DNA from: Microbacterium trichothecenolyticum
Lineage (GTDB): Bacteria > Actinomycetota > Actinomycetes > Actinomycetales > Microbacteriaceae
Assembly: GCF_000956465.1 (NCBI RefSeq)
Contig: NZ_JYJA01000028.1
Location: 62,001 to 126,000, forward strand
Length of the DNA stretch: 64,000 nucleotides
Direction: 5' to 3'
Below the pieces are notes generated by a model. That model made no database searches. It was not told where the DNA came from and saw nothing but the letters and a program-made list of their open reading frames with translations. The position numbers were made by a program, and so were the translations under genes. Below are positions 8,697 to 17,047 of the stretch, piece by piece (the first letter of the stretch is position 1; every line of letters begins with the position of its first letter).

Positions 8697-9647
8697 TCAC
8701 ACGGCGGCCATGGCGCGCAGGCGCGCCCCCAGCTCCAGCGGGATCTCCTCCTGCACGTTGTGCCCCGATGCGACGACGGCGACGGATGCTGCGGGCACGC
8801 GTCGTGCGAACTCCGCTGCATCGTCGTCGGTGACGTAGCCGCGCTCGCCGCGCAGGAGGGTCGTCGGGGCCGCGACGGCGGCGAGATCCTCCCAGCCGGA
8901 CTCGCCGAGCACCGAGGCGACGGCGTCCTGTCCTTCCACAGGCTCAGGGACCGTCGGCCCGGCGGATGCCGCGTTCGCGAGGCGCGCGAAGTGGTGCTTC
9001 CACTCCACCCGGCCGTCGGGGCGGATGCGGGAGTTGAAGTACACGCCGCGCTCGGCCTTGCGACGGGTGCCGCCGCCGAGTCCGAAGGCCAGCGCGCGCT
9101 CGACGAGTTCGTCGCGCGAGGCCCAGTCGGCGGGGCCGGCGAAGAAGTCCCGGATCTGCTGCGCCCCGGCGTTCGGGTCGAGGCCCGGCGTGATGTCGAT
9201 GACCACCAGCTCGCGCACGAGATCGGGTCGGGATGCCGCCACCGCGGCGGCGGTCAGCCCGCCGAGCGACTGGCCGACGAGGAGCTGCGGAGCGTCCGTC
9301 CACGCGTCGACGCCGGCGGCGACGTCGGGGGCGAGCACACGCGCGACGTAGAGGGCGTCGTCGCGCCACGACGAATCCCCGTGGCCGGGCAGATCGACCG
9401 CGAGAGCGGGGAGCCCGAGCGCGAGGATCGTGGTGTCCCAGGTGTGCGCGTTGAGGCCCGCGCCGTGGAGGAATGTCACCACGGGGGCGGCGCCAGGCGA
9501 GTCCTCCGGGGTGTACCGCAGCGCGCTCAGCGTGCGTCCGTCGGCGAGCGTCAGCGACAGGCGCTCGCCGCGGGGCACGAGAGCCTGGATGCCGGCCTCC
9601 GCGGCCTGCTCGGGAAGGAACGAGAACTCGTCGATGGGGTCGCTCAC
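8697..9647 (-). CDS. Alpha/beta-fold hydrolase
   Basis: A 316-residue alpha/beta hydrolase. The oxyanion HGAGLN motif lies near residue 60, PGHGDSSW follows, the nucleophile elbow is GQSLGG and the C-terminal histidine lies in ASGHNVQEEIP. The GTG at 9647 is preferred over the ATG at 9716, because the longer form would overlap the divergent gene at 9715 and its extra residues look like intergenic translation. The cap region contains VPEPVEGQ, translated from a dispersed repeat (separate entry). Many such enzymes are esterases or C-C hydrolases; the substrate is unknown. Divergent promoters for this gene and the AhpD-like gene must lie in the 67-base gap. Confidence 0.88.
   Translation of the reverse strand: MSDPIDEFSFLPEQAAEAGIQALVPRGERLSLTLADGRTLSALRYTPEDSPGAAPVVTFLHGAGLNAHTWDTTILALGLPALAVDLPGHGDSSWRDDALYVARVLAPDVAAGVDAWTDAPQLLVGQSLGGLTAAAVAASRPDLVRELVVIDITPGLDPNAGAQQIRDFFAGPADWASRDELVERALAFGLGGGTRRKAERGVYFNSRIRPDGRVEWKHHFARLANAASAGPTVPEPVEGQDAVASVLGESGWEDLAAVAAPTTLLRGERGYVTDDDAAEFARRVPAASVAVVASGHNVQEEIPLELGARLRAMAAV
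8932..8952. repeat. Dispersed 'PEPVEG' repeat inside the hydrolase gene
   Basis: A 21-base segment reading CCTTCCACAGGCTCAGGGAC plus C is nearly identical to a short repeat widespread in actinobacterial genomes (usual core CTTCGACAGGCTCAGGGAC), with one difference at the second base of the CGA. Read on the gene's strand it adds the peptide VPEPVEGQ to the cap domain. Repeats of this kind normally lie between genes; here it is in frame and keeps the protein open. Confidence 0.6.
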
Positions 9648-9702
9648 CCGCTCATCATGCCGCACCGCGGCGGCGCCCGGCCCTGCCCGAGCCGGCCCTG
9701 GG

Positions 9703-9708
9703 TAGTCT
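9703..9708 (+). promoter_or_regulatory. Leaderless promoter -10 box (TAGTCT)
   Basis: TAGTCT lies exactly six bases before the ATG at 9715, so transcription would begin at or next to the start codon. No Shine-Dalgarno sequence is present. The same TANNNT-N6-start spacing recurs at five other genes in the window. Confidence 0.6.
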
Positions 9709-9714
9709 GGCGTC

Positions 9715-10224
9715 ATGACGGCAGAACACCGCGTGCATCTCTCGCGAGCGGCGCGACCCGCCTATCAGGCGCTCTCGGCCTTCTCGAAGACCGTGGGCGG
9801 CATCGCCGCCGAGAACGGCATCGACGACCGGCTCAAGGAACTCGTGCAGATCCACGCGTCGCAGCGCAACGGCTGCGCCTACTGCGTGCGGGTGCATGTC
9901 GAGCGGGCGCTCGCCGCCGGCGTCACGGCGGACGACATCGCGCAGCTGCCGGTGTGGCGCGAGTCGGGCGTCTTCTCCGACCGCGAGCGGGCAGGCCTCG
10001 AGCTCGCCGAGGCGTATGTCTACATCCACGAGGACGGGATCCCCGACGACGTCTACAACCGCATCGGCGGCGTGCTCAGCGAGAAGGAGTACGTCGCCCT
10101 CAGCTGGATCCTCGTGTCGATCAACGCGTTCAACCGGATCGCCATCGCGGGCCGGTACAGCACGCCGCCCCGCGACGACCTCGTCGGCGAAGACAAGGAC
10201 GCCGCCGCGGGTGCCGCCTGGTGA
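9715..10224 (+). CDS. Carboxymuconolactone decarboxylase family protein (AhpD-like)
   Basis: A 169-residue all-helical protein with the redox motif CAYC (NGCAYCVRVHVERAL), the peroxidase-like CxxC plus downstream His arrangement of AhpD-like alkylhydroperoxidases in the carboxymuconolactone decarboxylase superfamily. LKELVQIHASQRNGCAYC is the classical family stretch. Such proteins reduce peroxides or act as thiol relays. The gene appears to be translated from a leaderless message and overlaps the following phosphatase gene by GTGA, making a two-gene operon. Confidence 0.9.
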   Translation: MTAEHRVHLSRAARPAYQALSAFSKTVGGIAAENGIDDRLKELVQIHASQRNGCAYCVRVHVERALAAGVTADDIAQLPVWRESGVFSDRERAGLELAEAYVYIHEDGIPDDVYNRIGGVLSEKEYVALSWILVSINAFNRIAIAGRYSTPPRDDLVGEDKDAAAGAAW

Positions 10225-10976
10225 CCGTCCCCACACCCCCTCTCGATCCGGCACCGGCCGACCCCGTCGTACCGGGGGCGGTCAACCTGCGCGACGTGGG
10301 CGGCCTGCGCGCGGGCGACGCGGCCACGCGGTTCGGCGTGCTGTTCCGCTCGGGCAACCTCGCCCGGCTCGATCGGGCCGGCACGCGCGCACTCGCGGAT
10401 CTTCACCTGCGGCGCATCATCGACCTCCGCGCCGACGACGAGGTCGCGCGCGAACCGAGCCGCATCGCCGGTCTCGACGTCGTCACGCAGCGGGTGCCCC
10501 TGTTCCTCGGATCGGTGGAGTCCTTCTTCCGCGACGACATCAGCCTCGACGAGATGTATCGCCGACTCGTCGACGACTCCTCCGAGGGCGTCACCGCGGT
10601 GGTCCGGGGCATCCTCGCCGACCAGCCGGTGCTCGTGCACTGCACCGTCGGCAAGGACCGCACGGGCGTGACGATCGCGCTCACCCTCGCGGCGGCCGGT
10701 GTCGACCCCGATGCCGTGGTCGCCGACTACGCCCGCACCGAGGGTCTGCTCCCGCCGCGGCGCAATCGCAAGATCGTCGAGATGCTGCGCGCGATGCATC
10801 CCGACGCCGTCCACCTCGAGGACCTCGCGACCAGGTCTCCGGCGCCGGTCATGCGCGCGCTGCTCGACGACGTCGCCCGGCGGTACGGGTCGGCGGGGGA
10901 GTACCTGCGCGCGCACGGCCTGGCCGACGACGAGATCGCAGAGTTGCGCCGCGTGCTGCTGCGCCGCAGCGCATAA
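10221..10976 (+). CDS. Tyrosine-protein phosphatase family protein
   Basis: A 251-residue protein of the Tyr/Ser/dual phosphatase superfamily (PtpB-like). The P-loop HCTVGKDRTG is at residues 140-149, with nucleophile Cys141 and Arg147. N-terminal VNLRDVGGLR (21-30) and the RSGNLARL and IIDLRADDE segments are family signatures. PtpB-type enzymes also act on phosphoinositides or oligonucleotide-like substrates, so protein tyrosine is not certain. Start is the GTG at 10221, whose GTGA overlaps the preceding stop. Confidence 0.88.
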   Translation: MTVPTPPLDPAPADPVVPGAVNLRDVGGLRAGDAATRFGVLFRSGNLARLDRAGTRALADLHLRRIIDLRADDEVAREPSRIAGLDVVTQRVPLFLGSVESFFRDDISLDEMYRRLVDDSSEGVTAVVRGILADQPVLVHCTVGKDRTGVTIALTLAAAGVDPDAVVADYARTEGLLPPRRNRKIVEMLRAMHPDAVHLEDLATRSPAPVMRALLDDVARRYGSAGEYLRAHGLADDEIAELRRVLLRRSA

Positions 10977-11007
10977 AGACGAGGCGTCCATTCTTCGCGG
11001 TCGGTGA

Positions 11008-11026
11008 TGAGGTAAGGCAACCCTTC
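11008..11026 (+). promoter_or_regulatory. Candidate IdeR/DtxR iron box
   Basis: TGAGGTAAGGCAACCCTTC matches the DtxR/IdeR consensus TWAGGTTAGSCTAACCTWA at 13 of 19 positions by hand alignment, including the AGGT and AGGC...A.CC cores. It covers the -35 position of the promoter whose -10 is at 11036-11041, where a repressor would block RNA polymerase. The downstream gene encodes a siderophore-interacting domain, which fits iron repression. The left half-site is better than the right. Confidence 0.5.
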
Positions 11027-11035
11027 GTCAGCGGC

Positions 11036-11041
11036 TATAGT
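11036..11041 (+). promoter_or_regulatory. -10 box of the SIP-domain gene (TATAGT)
   Basis: TATAGT is the best -10 hexamer seen in the vicinity and sits nine bases before the ATG at 11051, with GGAAGG between them. The candidate iron box overlaps the place where its -35 element would be. Confidence 0.55.
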
Positions 11042-11050
11042 GGAAGGGTC

Positions 11051-11527
11051 ATGGTCCAGAACATCCAGCCTCAGAGTGCCGCGCACAACGCGTCGGCGTG
11101 CCGTGCGTCGCGTCACACGCGCGTCCAGCACCTGATCACGGCCGACGAGTCGTCGCTGGCCGAGCTCGAGGCCGTGCTCGCGACCCTCCCGATCTGCTCG
11201 ACGGGCCGGGTGTTCATCGAGATTCCGGATGCCTCGTGGCTGGCCGAGATCACCGCGCCGAGTCGCATGGTCGTGACGTGGCTCGACCGCTCGCAGCGAT
11301 CGGGTGCGCCCGGCACCGGCCGTGGCTGCGCCTCGGGTGAGGCGCTCACGCGCGCCGTCACCGCGTGGGCCGACGAGATGCTGTGCGCTGAAGACGACGA
11401 GACCCGCATCCACCTGCTGGGCGGCTACCTCGGAACGGCCGACATCGTCGACCACCTGGTGGGGCTCGGCATCCGCACGGACGCGATCCACACTCCCGCG
11501 CAGTACGGCCTCGCCACCGCGCGCTGA
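11051..11527 (+). CDS. SIP-domain protein (siderophore-interacting C-terminal domain)
   Basis: A 158-residue protein matching only the NAD(P)H-binding half of siderophore-interacting flavoproteins: ADESSLAELEAVLATLPICS, the FIEIPDASW strand, WADEMLCAEDDETRIHLLGGY and the C-terminal end. Full-length family members reduce ferric siderophores with an N-terminal FAD domain, which is missing here, so this short form may bind a partner or a regulator rather than act alone. Stand-alone SIP-domain proteins are common in Microbacteriaceae. A candidate IdeR box overlaps its promoter, which suggests induction under iron starvation. It converges on the next gene across a 146-base gap holding a weak inverted repeat (TAGGGT/ACCCTA, 11599-11625). 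Confidence 0.82.
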   Translation: MVQNIQPQSAAHNASACRASRHTRVQHLITADESSLAELEAVLATLPICSTGRVFIEIPDASWLAEITAPSRMVVTWLDRSQRSGAPGTGRGCASGEALTRAVTAWADEMLCAEDDETRIHLLGGYLGTADIVDHLVGLGIRTDAIHTPAQYGLATAR

Positions 11528-11673
11528 CGCCTCCCGCCGTCGTGGTCGGCCTCCGCCGCCGGATCTACCGCGTCTTCCGCGCCGCGGCGCCCGCGGCCTA
11601 GGGTATTGCGCCGGTACTCACCCTATTGACCGCGCCCGGGCCATCTCGGCCGCGTCCTCGTCGTCTCGTGCGA

Positions 11674-12132
11674 TCAGGCCGCGCCGCGCGGCACGTAGTT
11701 GCCGTCGGCGAGGCCTGCCTCGATCTCGAACCGGTTGCGCAACGGGTTGCGGCCGGCCAGCAGGTAGAGCAGCGGCATGAGCAGCCCGTAGCGCTGCCAC
11801 TGGCGCTTGTGCACGGCCTCGTGCCGCAGCAGCGCGTCCGTGATGCGCCCCTCGCCGGTGAGGAAGCACCCGCCGACGCATGAGCCGCCCCGCGGGAACG
11901 TCCAGCGGGGCATGCCGCGGAATACCCACAGGCCCTCGCGCTTCTCGACGCGGCCGGTGCTCCAGAGGGTGCCCCAGACCCATCCCACCGCGCAGCCGTA
12001 CCAGTACCCGACGCGACTGATGGGCGAGTCCAGGAGGAACGCCGGAATCGCCTCGTCGATGCGCCGCCCCCGGATCACGGCGCGCTCGGCTGCGGCGCGC
12101 CACCCGGCGGGCGGCGTGGGGATGGGGCTCAC
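11674..12132 (-). CDS. Conserved protein with HExxH motif
   Basis: A 152-residue protein not assignable to a well-characterised family. It contains HEAVHKRQWQRYG, an HExxH zinc-site pattern, followed by the hydrophobic LLMPLLYLLAG and a conserved NPLRNRFEIEAGLADGNY tail. An earlier VGYWYGCAVGWVWG stretch could be membrane-associated. Homologous proteins in Microbacteriaceae are recalled as conserved but functionally vague. Start is GTG at 12132, overlapping the arginase-family stop as GTGA. The motif suggests, but does not prove, a metallopeptidase-like fold. Confidence 0.72.
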   Translation of the reverse strand: MSPIPTPPAGWRAAAERAVIRGRRIDEAIPAFLLDSPISRVGYWYGCAVGWVWGTLWSTGRVEKREGLWVFRGMPRWTFPRGGSCVGGCFLTGEGRITDALLRHEAVHKRQWQRYGLLMPLLYLLAGRNPLRNRFEIEAGLADGNYVPRGAA

Positions 12133-12965
12133 GCGAGCGCCCCGATCACGCGCAGGATCGCGCCGAGGTCGTCGGTCGCCGCCGCGAGCGAGGCGGGTGA
12201 GTAGCCGGCAAGGGACGCGCCGACGAGCGGCACGCGTTCGCGAAGGCGCCCGACGGCGGCGGTGAGCTCGGCCACGCTGATGCCGAACGGCTCGGGATGG
12301 GCGTTCCCGCTGATCTCCGAGGGGTCGAGCGCGTCGATGTCGACGTGGATGTACACCGCCTCGGCGCCGGTCGCGAGCACCGCGTCGGCGAGCGCGTCGC
12401 CCGCCGCGAACTGGTCGACGGTGAGCGAGGTGATGCCGAGGTCGGCGACGACCTGGAGTTCGGAGTCGTCGAACGAGCGCGTGCCGCCCAGGACCACCCG
12501 CTCGGCGGCGACCGTGCCCGCCGGCAGCGACAGACCCGGGTCGCCGTCGCCGATGACGGCGCGCAGCACCATGCCGGCGAAGGCGCCCGACGGCGAGGAG
12601 TCGGGCGAGTTGAGATCGGGGTGCGCGTCGATCCAGACCACAGCGAGTCCGGGGGCGCGGCGGGCGGCGTGCGCGATCGGGGCGAGCGCGATGCCGCAGT
12701 CGCCGCCGATCGTGAGCACCGCCTCCTCCGGAGCGGTGACGTCGTGTGCGTCCAGGGCCTGCGCGACCATCCCGCGCACGCGCTGCAGAGCGCTGAGGCG
12801 ATGGATGCCCGTATCCAGCGACTCGCCGGCCTCCATCGGCACGTCCAGCACCGTGGTCGAGGCCCGGGGCAGGTCTCCGGCGATCGCCTGGGCGCCATCG
12901 ATGAGCTGCATCGCGCGGGAGGAGGGGCTTCCCTGCCATTGCGGGACAACCAGGTATCGCGTCAT
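12129..12965 (-). CDS. Arginase family protein (ureohydrolase)
   Basis: A 278-residue member of the arginase/agmatinase/formimidoylglutamase superfamily. The manganese-binding motifs are visible: DAHPDLN at 113-119 and HVDIDALDP at 207-215 with Asp209 and Asp211. In the first motif the usual GGDH is GGDC (87-90), so one metal-ligand histidine is replaced by Cys; many actinobacterial relatives share this, and metal stoichiometry or substrate may differ from true arginase. Start is ATG at 12965 with a GAAGGG ribosome-binding site. It is coupled to the HExxH protein gene. Confidence 0.85.
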   Translation of the reverse strand: MTRYLVVPQWQGSPSSRAMQLIDGAQAIAGDLPRASTTVLDVPMEAGESLDTGIHRLSALQRVRGMVAQALDAHDVTAPEEAVLTIGGDCGIALAPIAHAARRAPGLAVVWIDAHPDLNSPDSSPSGAFAGMVLRAVIGDGDPGLSLPAGTVAAERVVLGGTRSFDDSELQVVADLGITSLTVDQFAAGDALADAVLATGAEAVYIHVDIDALDPSEISGNAHPEPFGISVAELTAAVGRLRERVPLVGASLAGYSPASLAAATDDLGAILRVIGALA

Positions 12966-13065
12966 CCCTTCATCTTCGCCTAGACCGCGGCCCGTGGCAT
13001 CCGTCACCGCCGATACAGAGCAGGTGCCGGAGAAGCCGGGATCAGGAAGCGCCGCCGCAGACACG

Positions 13066-13105
13066 GCGAAGGGCGCCGGATCCTCGCGGACCCGGCGCCC
13101 TTCGC
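13066..13105 (-). terminator. Hairpin terminator of pspA
   Basis: Two perfectly complementary 14-base arms, GCGAAGGGCGCCGG (13066-13079) and its complement (13092-13105), enclose a 12-base loop, 14 bases beyond the pspA stop. No T-run follows on the minus strand, as is usual for high-GC actinobacteria. The hairpin also lies downstream of nothing on the plus strand, so it most likely serves pspA. Confidence 0.65.
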
Positions 13106-13119
13106 GGTGAGCGGTGAGC

Positions 13120-13857
13120 TCAGTTCTCGATCGCGGCCTGCGTCGGCGCGCCGATCTTGAGGGCCGCGAGGCGAGCCTCGACCTCGGTCAGCTCGCCGAC
13201 GTCCTCGAGGGCGTTGAACTGGGCGTCGAGGCTCGACGCGGCCAGCTCCTGCTTGCCGGCGGCGAGGGCCTCCTGGCGGCGGACCTTGTCTTCGAACCGG
13301 CCGAGCTCGCTCGTCGGGTCGAGCACGTCGATCGACTTGACGGCGTCGTGGACCTTGTTCTGGGCCTCGGCGGTCTTGGCACGCGCGAGAAGCTCGGAGC
13401 GCTTGGACCGCAGCTGCTCCAGCTTCTGCTTCATGCCATTGAGGCCCTCCTTCAGCTTGTCGACGACCTCGTTCTGCGTCGCGATGGTCGGCGCGATCGC
13501 CTTGGCCTCGTTCTCCTCGCTGATCTGACGCTGCAGCGCGATCTTGGCGAGGTTGTCGAACTTGTCGGCGTCGGCGGTGTTGCCCGTCCTGCGCAGCTCG
13601 TCGGCCTTGCGGCTGGCAGCGAGGGCCTTGTTGCCCCACTCGGCGGCCGCCTGAACGTCCTCCTGGTGGTCGCGCTCGAGCAGGCGCAGGTTGCCGATGG
13701 TCTCGGCGATGGCCGACTCGGCGTCGGCGATCGAGTTGGTGTAGTCGCGCACGAGCTGGTCGAGCATCTTCTGCGGGTCCTCAGCGGAGTCGAGGAGTGC
13801 GTTGATGTTCGCCTTCATGAGGGTCGAGATGCGGCCGAAGATGGACTGCTTCGCCAT
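13120..13857 (-). CDS. pspA: PspA/IM30 family envelope-stress protein
   Basis: A 245-residue coiled-coil protein starting MAKQSIFGRISTLMKANINALLD, the amphipathic helix that binds stressed membranes, followed by DPQKMLDQLVRDYTNSI and long heptad-rich helices. PspA/IM30 proteins assemble into large ESCRT-III-like rods or rings that support membrane integrity. A GAAGGA ribosome-binding site precedes the ATG. The neighbouring upstream gene encodes a TPM-domain membrane protein, a pairing seen in other bacteria where TPM proteins act with PspA in envelope stress. No PspB/PspC or PspF genes are here. Confidence 0.93.
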   Translation of the reverse strand: MAKQSIFGRISTLMKANINALLDSAEDPQKMLDQLVRDYTNSIADAESAIAETIGNLRLLERDHQEDVQAAAEWGNKALAASRKADELRRTGNTADADKFDNLAKIALQRQISEENEAKAIAPTIATQNEVVDKLKEGLNGMKQKLEQLRSKRSELLARAKTAEAQNKVHDAVKSIDVLDPTSELGRFEDKVRRQEALAAGKQELAASSLDAQFNALEDVGELTEVEARLAALKIGAPTQAAIEN

Positions 13858-13956
13858 CGGATTTCCTTCCTATCGGACTTCAGTTCTGAGTCGGTGAGTC
13901 TGGTCTGGAGACGGATGCCGCGGCCTGCTGCCCTCGGGCGGCCGGGCGATTTCGGG

Positions 13957-15984
13957 TCAGAAGCGGCCACCTCCTCGGCGCGCGCGCGTGCCGCCGCCTC
14001 CGAAGCTACCGGGTCGCATGCCGCCCGACGAGCGGCCAGGGCCACCGCCGCCGAGCATGCCGCCGAGTCCGCCGCCCATGCCTCCCGAGGAGCGGCCGCC
14101 GCTCAGCACGGAGTTCAGCACGATGCCGCCCAGGACGGCGCCGAGCATGCCCCCGCCGGACTGGCCGCCCTGCTGGCCTCCGCCGAACATGCCGCCCGAC
14201 CCGGCGTCGAACGCGCCGACGTCGTTCTGCGCGAGCTGGATCGCCTGCCCGGCGAGCTGGTCGGCACGCTGCGCCTGCTGCATCGCCTGCTGCGGGTCGC
14301 TCGCCTGCAGCGCCTGGGCGCGGGCGAGGGAGGCTCCGGCCTCGGCGAGGCGGGTGCGCGCCTGGGCGCCGACCGCGCCGCGTCGCGCGGTGATGTAGTC
14401 CTCGGCCGCCGAGACCTGCGCCTGCGCCTGCATCATCACCTGGCCGACCATCTGGCGTGCGCGCTCAGCCTGGGCCGCGGCATCACGGACGCCCTGCACG
14501 AGCGTGTCGATCTGCGTGTTGGCCGATTCGAGGCTCTGGAGCGCCGCGAGCGGGCGCTTGGCGGTGCCGCTGAGCTGGGCGCGCGCGGCGTCGAGCTGCT
14601 GGCGCGTCGACGCGATGACGCCCGCGATCCGCCCGTCGGCGTCGGGGAGGGCCGATGCTGCCGCGATGTCGGATTCGAGCTCGGCGACGAGGGCGGTGGC
14701 GTTGCGCTCGCCCTCGGCGAGATCGGACTGGAGCTTGTCGATGGCGTTCTCGAGCAGCGTCGCCTGGCCGACCGCCTCTTCGGCGGCGCGGATCCCGACC
14801 GCGGCCTCCCCGCCGTCGCCCGCGCCGATGGCGGCCTGCGCGGCGGTGAGCTGCTCGTCGGCGAACGCGAGGCGCTGCCGTGCCTGCTCGGGGTTGTCGA
14901 CGACGGTCGCGAGCGCCTCGGGTGCGTACGCCGTCTGCAGGCTCTGCAGCCGGGAGGTCGCCTGGTCGAGGGATGCCTCGGCCTTCGCCTTCGCGTCGTG
15001 CACGCGCGCGAGCGCCTCAGGGGCGTTCTGCTCGAGCTTGCGCAGCTCGTCGAAGGCGGCCGCCTTCTCGTCGAGGAGCGCGTTGGAGGCCTCGCACAGC
15101 GCGATGATCCGCTCGTTCCAGGCGCGGGTGTCCTGCTCGGAGTCGGGGATGTGATCGTCGAGTTTCTGCTTGAGCTCGAACGCCTCGTCCAGGCTCTGCT
15201 GCGCGGTCGCGAGGGCCGCCTCGAACTCGGTCGTCGAGGCGTCTCCGAACTGCGCCTTCGCGAAGCCGAGCTCCTGTCTGCTCGTCTTGATGGCGTCGTC
15301 GGTCTCGACGAGCAGCGACGACGCGCGCCGCTCGAGTTCCTCGATGCTCGGCTGCGGCGGACCTGCCGGTCCGGCGGTCACCGCGCCCTTCTTGCGCCGG
15401 CGAAGGAACATCACCAGCAGCACGATGCCGACGGCGACGACGACGATGACGAGCAGCCACGTGAACCACCCGCTGCCGCCGGAGTCGGTGGCAGGAGCGC
15501 CGGCGACGGCGTCGGTCAGGCCGTCGGCGGCCGCATCGATCGCTCCCAGCCAGTCGTCCCGGGCGAGGGCGGGCTGGACCTGCTCCTGCTCGATGGTCGC
15601 GAGCTGCTCGTCGCTGACGGGGCCGGTCGGATCGCCAGACAGGTAGTACGCGCGGCCCTGGGTCGCGACGGCGAGCAGGTACTGGCTGACGCCGAGGTTG
15701 TTGTCGTCGGCGGTCTGGTTCGCCCAGTCGGCGGCGCTTGCCGGGTCGGTGAACTCGTCGACGTAGACGACCCAGAGATCGAGTCCGGTGTCGGACTTGA
15801 GCTGTTCGAGTCGCGACTGCGCCTCCGAACGCTGCCCGGACGAGAGCACCCCCGACTCGTCGAGCACGTACTCCGCGCTCGAGCCGAGCGTGACCGGCGG
15901 AGTCGCGAGCGCCGCCCCACCGCCGATCGCCGTGACCGCGACCACCGCAGCGGACGCCAGCGCTGCCGCCCAACGCAGTCGCAT
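13957..15984 (-). CDS. TPM-domain exported membrane protein with coiled coil
   Basis: A 675-residue protein. Residues 1-27 are a signal peptide (ending ALA). The TPM domain follows from about residue 38: AEYVLDESGVLSSGQRSEAQ, DLWVVYVDEFTDP, NNLGVSQYLLAVATQGRAYYL. A membrane segment near 170-192 precedes a basic RRRKKG stop-transfer, then a long alanine-rich coiled coil (about 200-570), and the last 70 residues are glycine- and serine-rich low complexity (GGMFGGGQQGGQSGGG). TPM domains have phosphatase-like or assembly-factor roles (TLP18.3/Psb32/MOLO-1). Location beside pspA suggests a role in envelope stress. A GGAGGGG ribosome-binding site supports the start. Confidence 0.85.
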   Translation of the reverse strand: MRLRWAAALASAAVVAVTAIGGGAALATPPVTLGSSAEYVLDESGVLSSGQRSEAQSRLEQLKSDTGLDLWVVYVDEFTDPASAADWANQTADDNNLGVSQYLLAVATQGRAYYLSGDPTGPVSDEQLATIEQEQVQPALARDDWLGAIDAAADGLTDAVAGAPATDSGGSGWFTWLLVIVVVAVGIVLLVMFLRRRKKGAVTAGPAGPPQPSIEELERRASSLLVETDDAIKTSRQELGFAKAQFGDASTTEFEAALATAQQSLDEAFELKQKLDDHIPDSEQDTRAWNERIIALCEASNALLDEKAAAFDELRKLEQNAPEALARVHDAKAKAEASLDQATSRLQSLQTAYAPEALATVVDNPEQARQRLAFADEQLTAAQAAIGAGDGGEAAVGIRAAEEAVGQATLLENAIDKLQSDLAEGERNATALVAELESDIAAASALPDADGRIAGVIASTRQQLDAARAQLSGTAKRPLAALQSLESANTQIDTLVQGVRDAAAQAERARQMVGQVMMQAQAQVSAAEDYITARRGAVGAQARTRLAEAGASLARAQALQASDPQQAMQQAQRADQLAGQAIQLAQNDVGAFDAGSGGMFGGGQQGGQSGGGMLGAVLGGIVLNSVLSGGRSSGGMGGGLGGMLGGGGPGRSSGGMRPGSFGGGGTRARRGGGRF

Positions 15985-16168
15985 CGATCCCCCTCCGGGA
16001 CTCGTGTTCCCCTCCCGCGAGTCTATTCAGCCGCGGGGATACGACGATAGCCCACGGCCCCGACGCCGGTTGAGTGTTCGCCGAGAACGCACGGACGAGC
16101 CGTCGATGCGGGTCGCTCCCGCACTGGGAGCGGGTCGGCGGGTAGCCTTGCCGGTCCGGAGGAGGACC

Positions 16169-17011
16169 ATGGACGATCGCTACGGCGCCGATGTGCTGGC
16201 CACAGGCTGGAAGGGCCACGGGGTGCGGGAGCTGCCGCGGGTGGCGGCATCCCGCGATCTCGTCGTGGAGGTCGCAGATGACGGCTTCTGCGGCGCCGTC
16301 GTCGCCGCGTCGGGTGGCATGGTCGAGCTCGAGGACCGCCTCGGCCGCCGCCGGCTGTTCCCGCTCGGGGCGGGCTTCCTCATCGACGGCAAGGACGTCG
16401 TGCTCGGTCCGCCCGCACCCGCCGCGGCGCCCACCGGGCCGAAGCGCACCGCGTCGGGCTCGTTCGCGACCGCAGACTCGCGCGCCCGCGTCGCGCGTGC
16501 CAGCCGCATCCTCGTCGAGGGTCGCCACGATGCCGAGCTCGTCGAGAAGGTGTGGGGTGACGACCTCCGGGAGGAGGGCGTCGTCGTCGAGTACCTGCAG
16601 GGCATCGATCTGCTCGACGCCGCGCTCGACGAGGAGCCGCCGTCGGCCGAGCGCCGCTACGGGGTGCTCGTCGACCACCTCGTGCCCGGCTCGAAGGAAT
16701 CGCGCATCGCCGACGCGATCGCGCGCGGCCGCCACGGGAAGCACGTGCTCATCGTGGGGCACCCCTGGATCGACGTGTGGCAGTGCGTCACCCCGCGGGC
16801 CGTCGGCATCGAGCGCTGGCCCGACGTGCCGCGCGGCATCGAGTTCAAGGTGGGCGTGTGCCGAGCACTCGGCTGGCCCGCGCGCGATCAGGCCGACATC
16901 GCCCGCGCCTGGCAGCGCATCCTCGCGTCGGTGAAGACCTACCGCGACCTCGAGCCCGCGTTCCTGGGCCGCGTCGAGGAGCTCATCGACTTCGTCACCG
17001 TCCCGAGGTAG
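16169..17011 (+). CDS. DUF3097 family protein
   Basis: A 280-residue actinobacterial conserved protein of unknown function. An N-terminal segment (YGADVLATGWKGHGVRELP) is followed by RILVEGRHDAELVEKVWGDDL, YGVLVDHLVPGSKESRIADAI and VLIVGHPWIDVWQCVTP. The VEG-Glu plus later Asp pattern resembles a TOPRIM-like nucleotidyl fold, which is an inference. A strong GGAGGAGG ribosome-binding site lies just before the ATG, and TAGCCT at 16143-16148 is a plausible -10. It precedes trmB in the same direction. Confidence 0.85.
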   Translation: MDDRYGADVLATGWKGHGVRELPRVAASRDLVVEVADDGFCGAVVAASGGMVELEDRLGRRRLFPLGAGFLIDGKDVVLGPPAPAAAPTGPKRTASGSFATADSRARVARASRILVEGRHDAELVEKVWGDDLREEGVVVEYLQGIDLLDAALDEEPPSAERRYGVLVDHLVPGSKESRIADAIARGRHGKHVLIVGHPWIDVWQCVTPRAVGIERWPDVPRGIEFKVGVCRALGWPARDQADIARAWQRILASVKTYRDLEPAFLGRVEELIDFVTVPR

Positions 17012-17035
17012 GCCGTCGGCGTCTCTGCCCCTGGG

Positions 17036-17041
17036 TAGCCT
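17036..17041 (+). promoter_or_regulatory. -10 box (TAGCCT) six bases before the trmB start
   Basis: TAGCCT is followed by six bases and the GTG at 17048, the same spacing as other leaderless candidates here. The six intervening bases, GGAGGG, would be a ribosome-binding site for a longer transcript coming from DUF3097, so both leadered and leaderless translation are possible. Confidence 0.5.
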
Positions 17042-17047
17042 GGAGGG

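Noticed and set aside
12990..16050. A plus-strand open frame of 978 codons (13114-16050) opposite pspA and the TPM gene
   Set aside because: It is the antisense of two well-supported genes with clear domains; its translation is arginine- and leucine-rich low complexity, typical of third-position GC bias.
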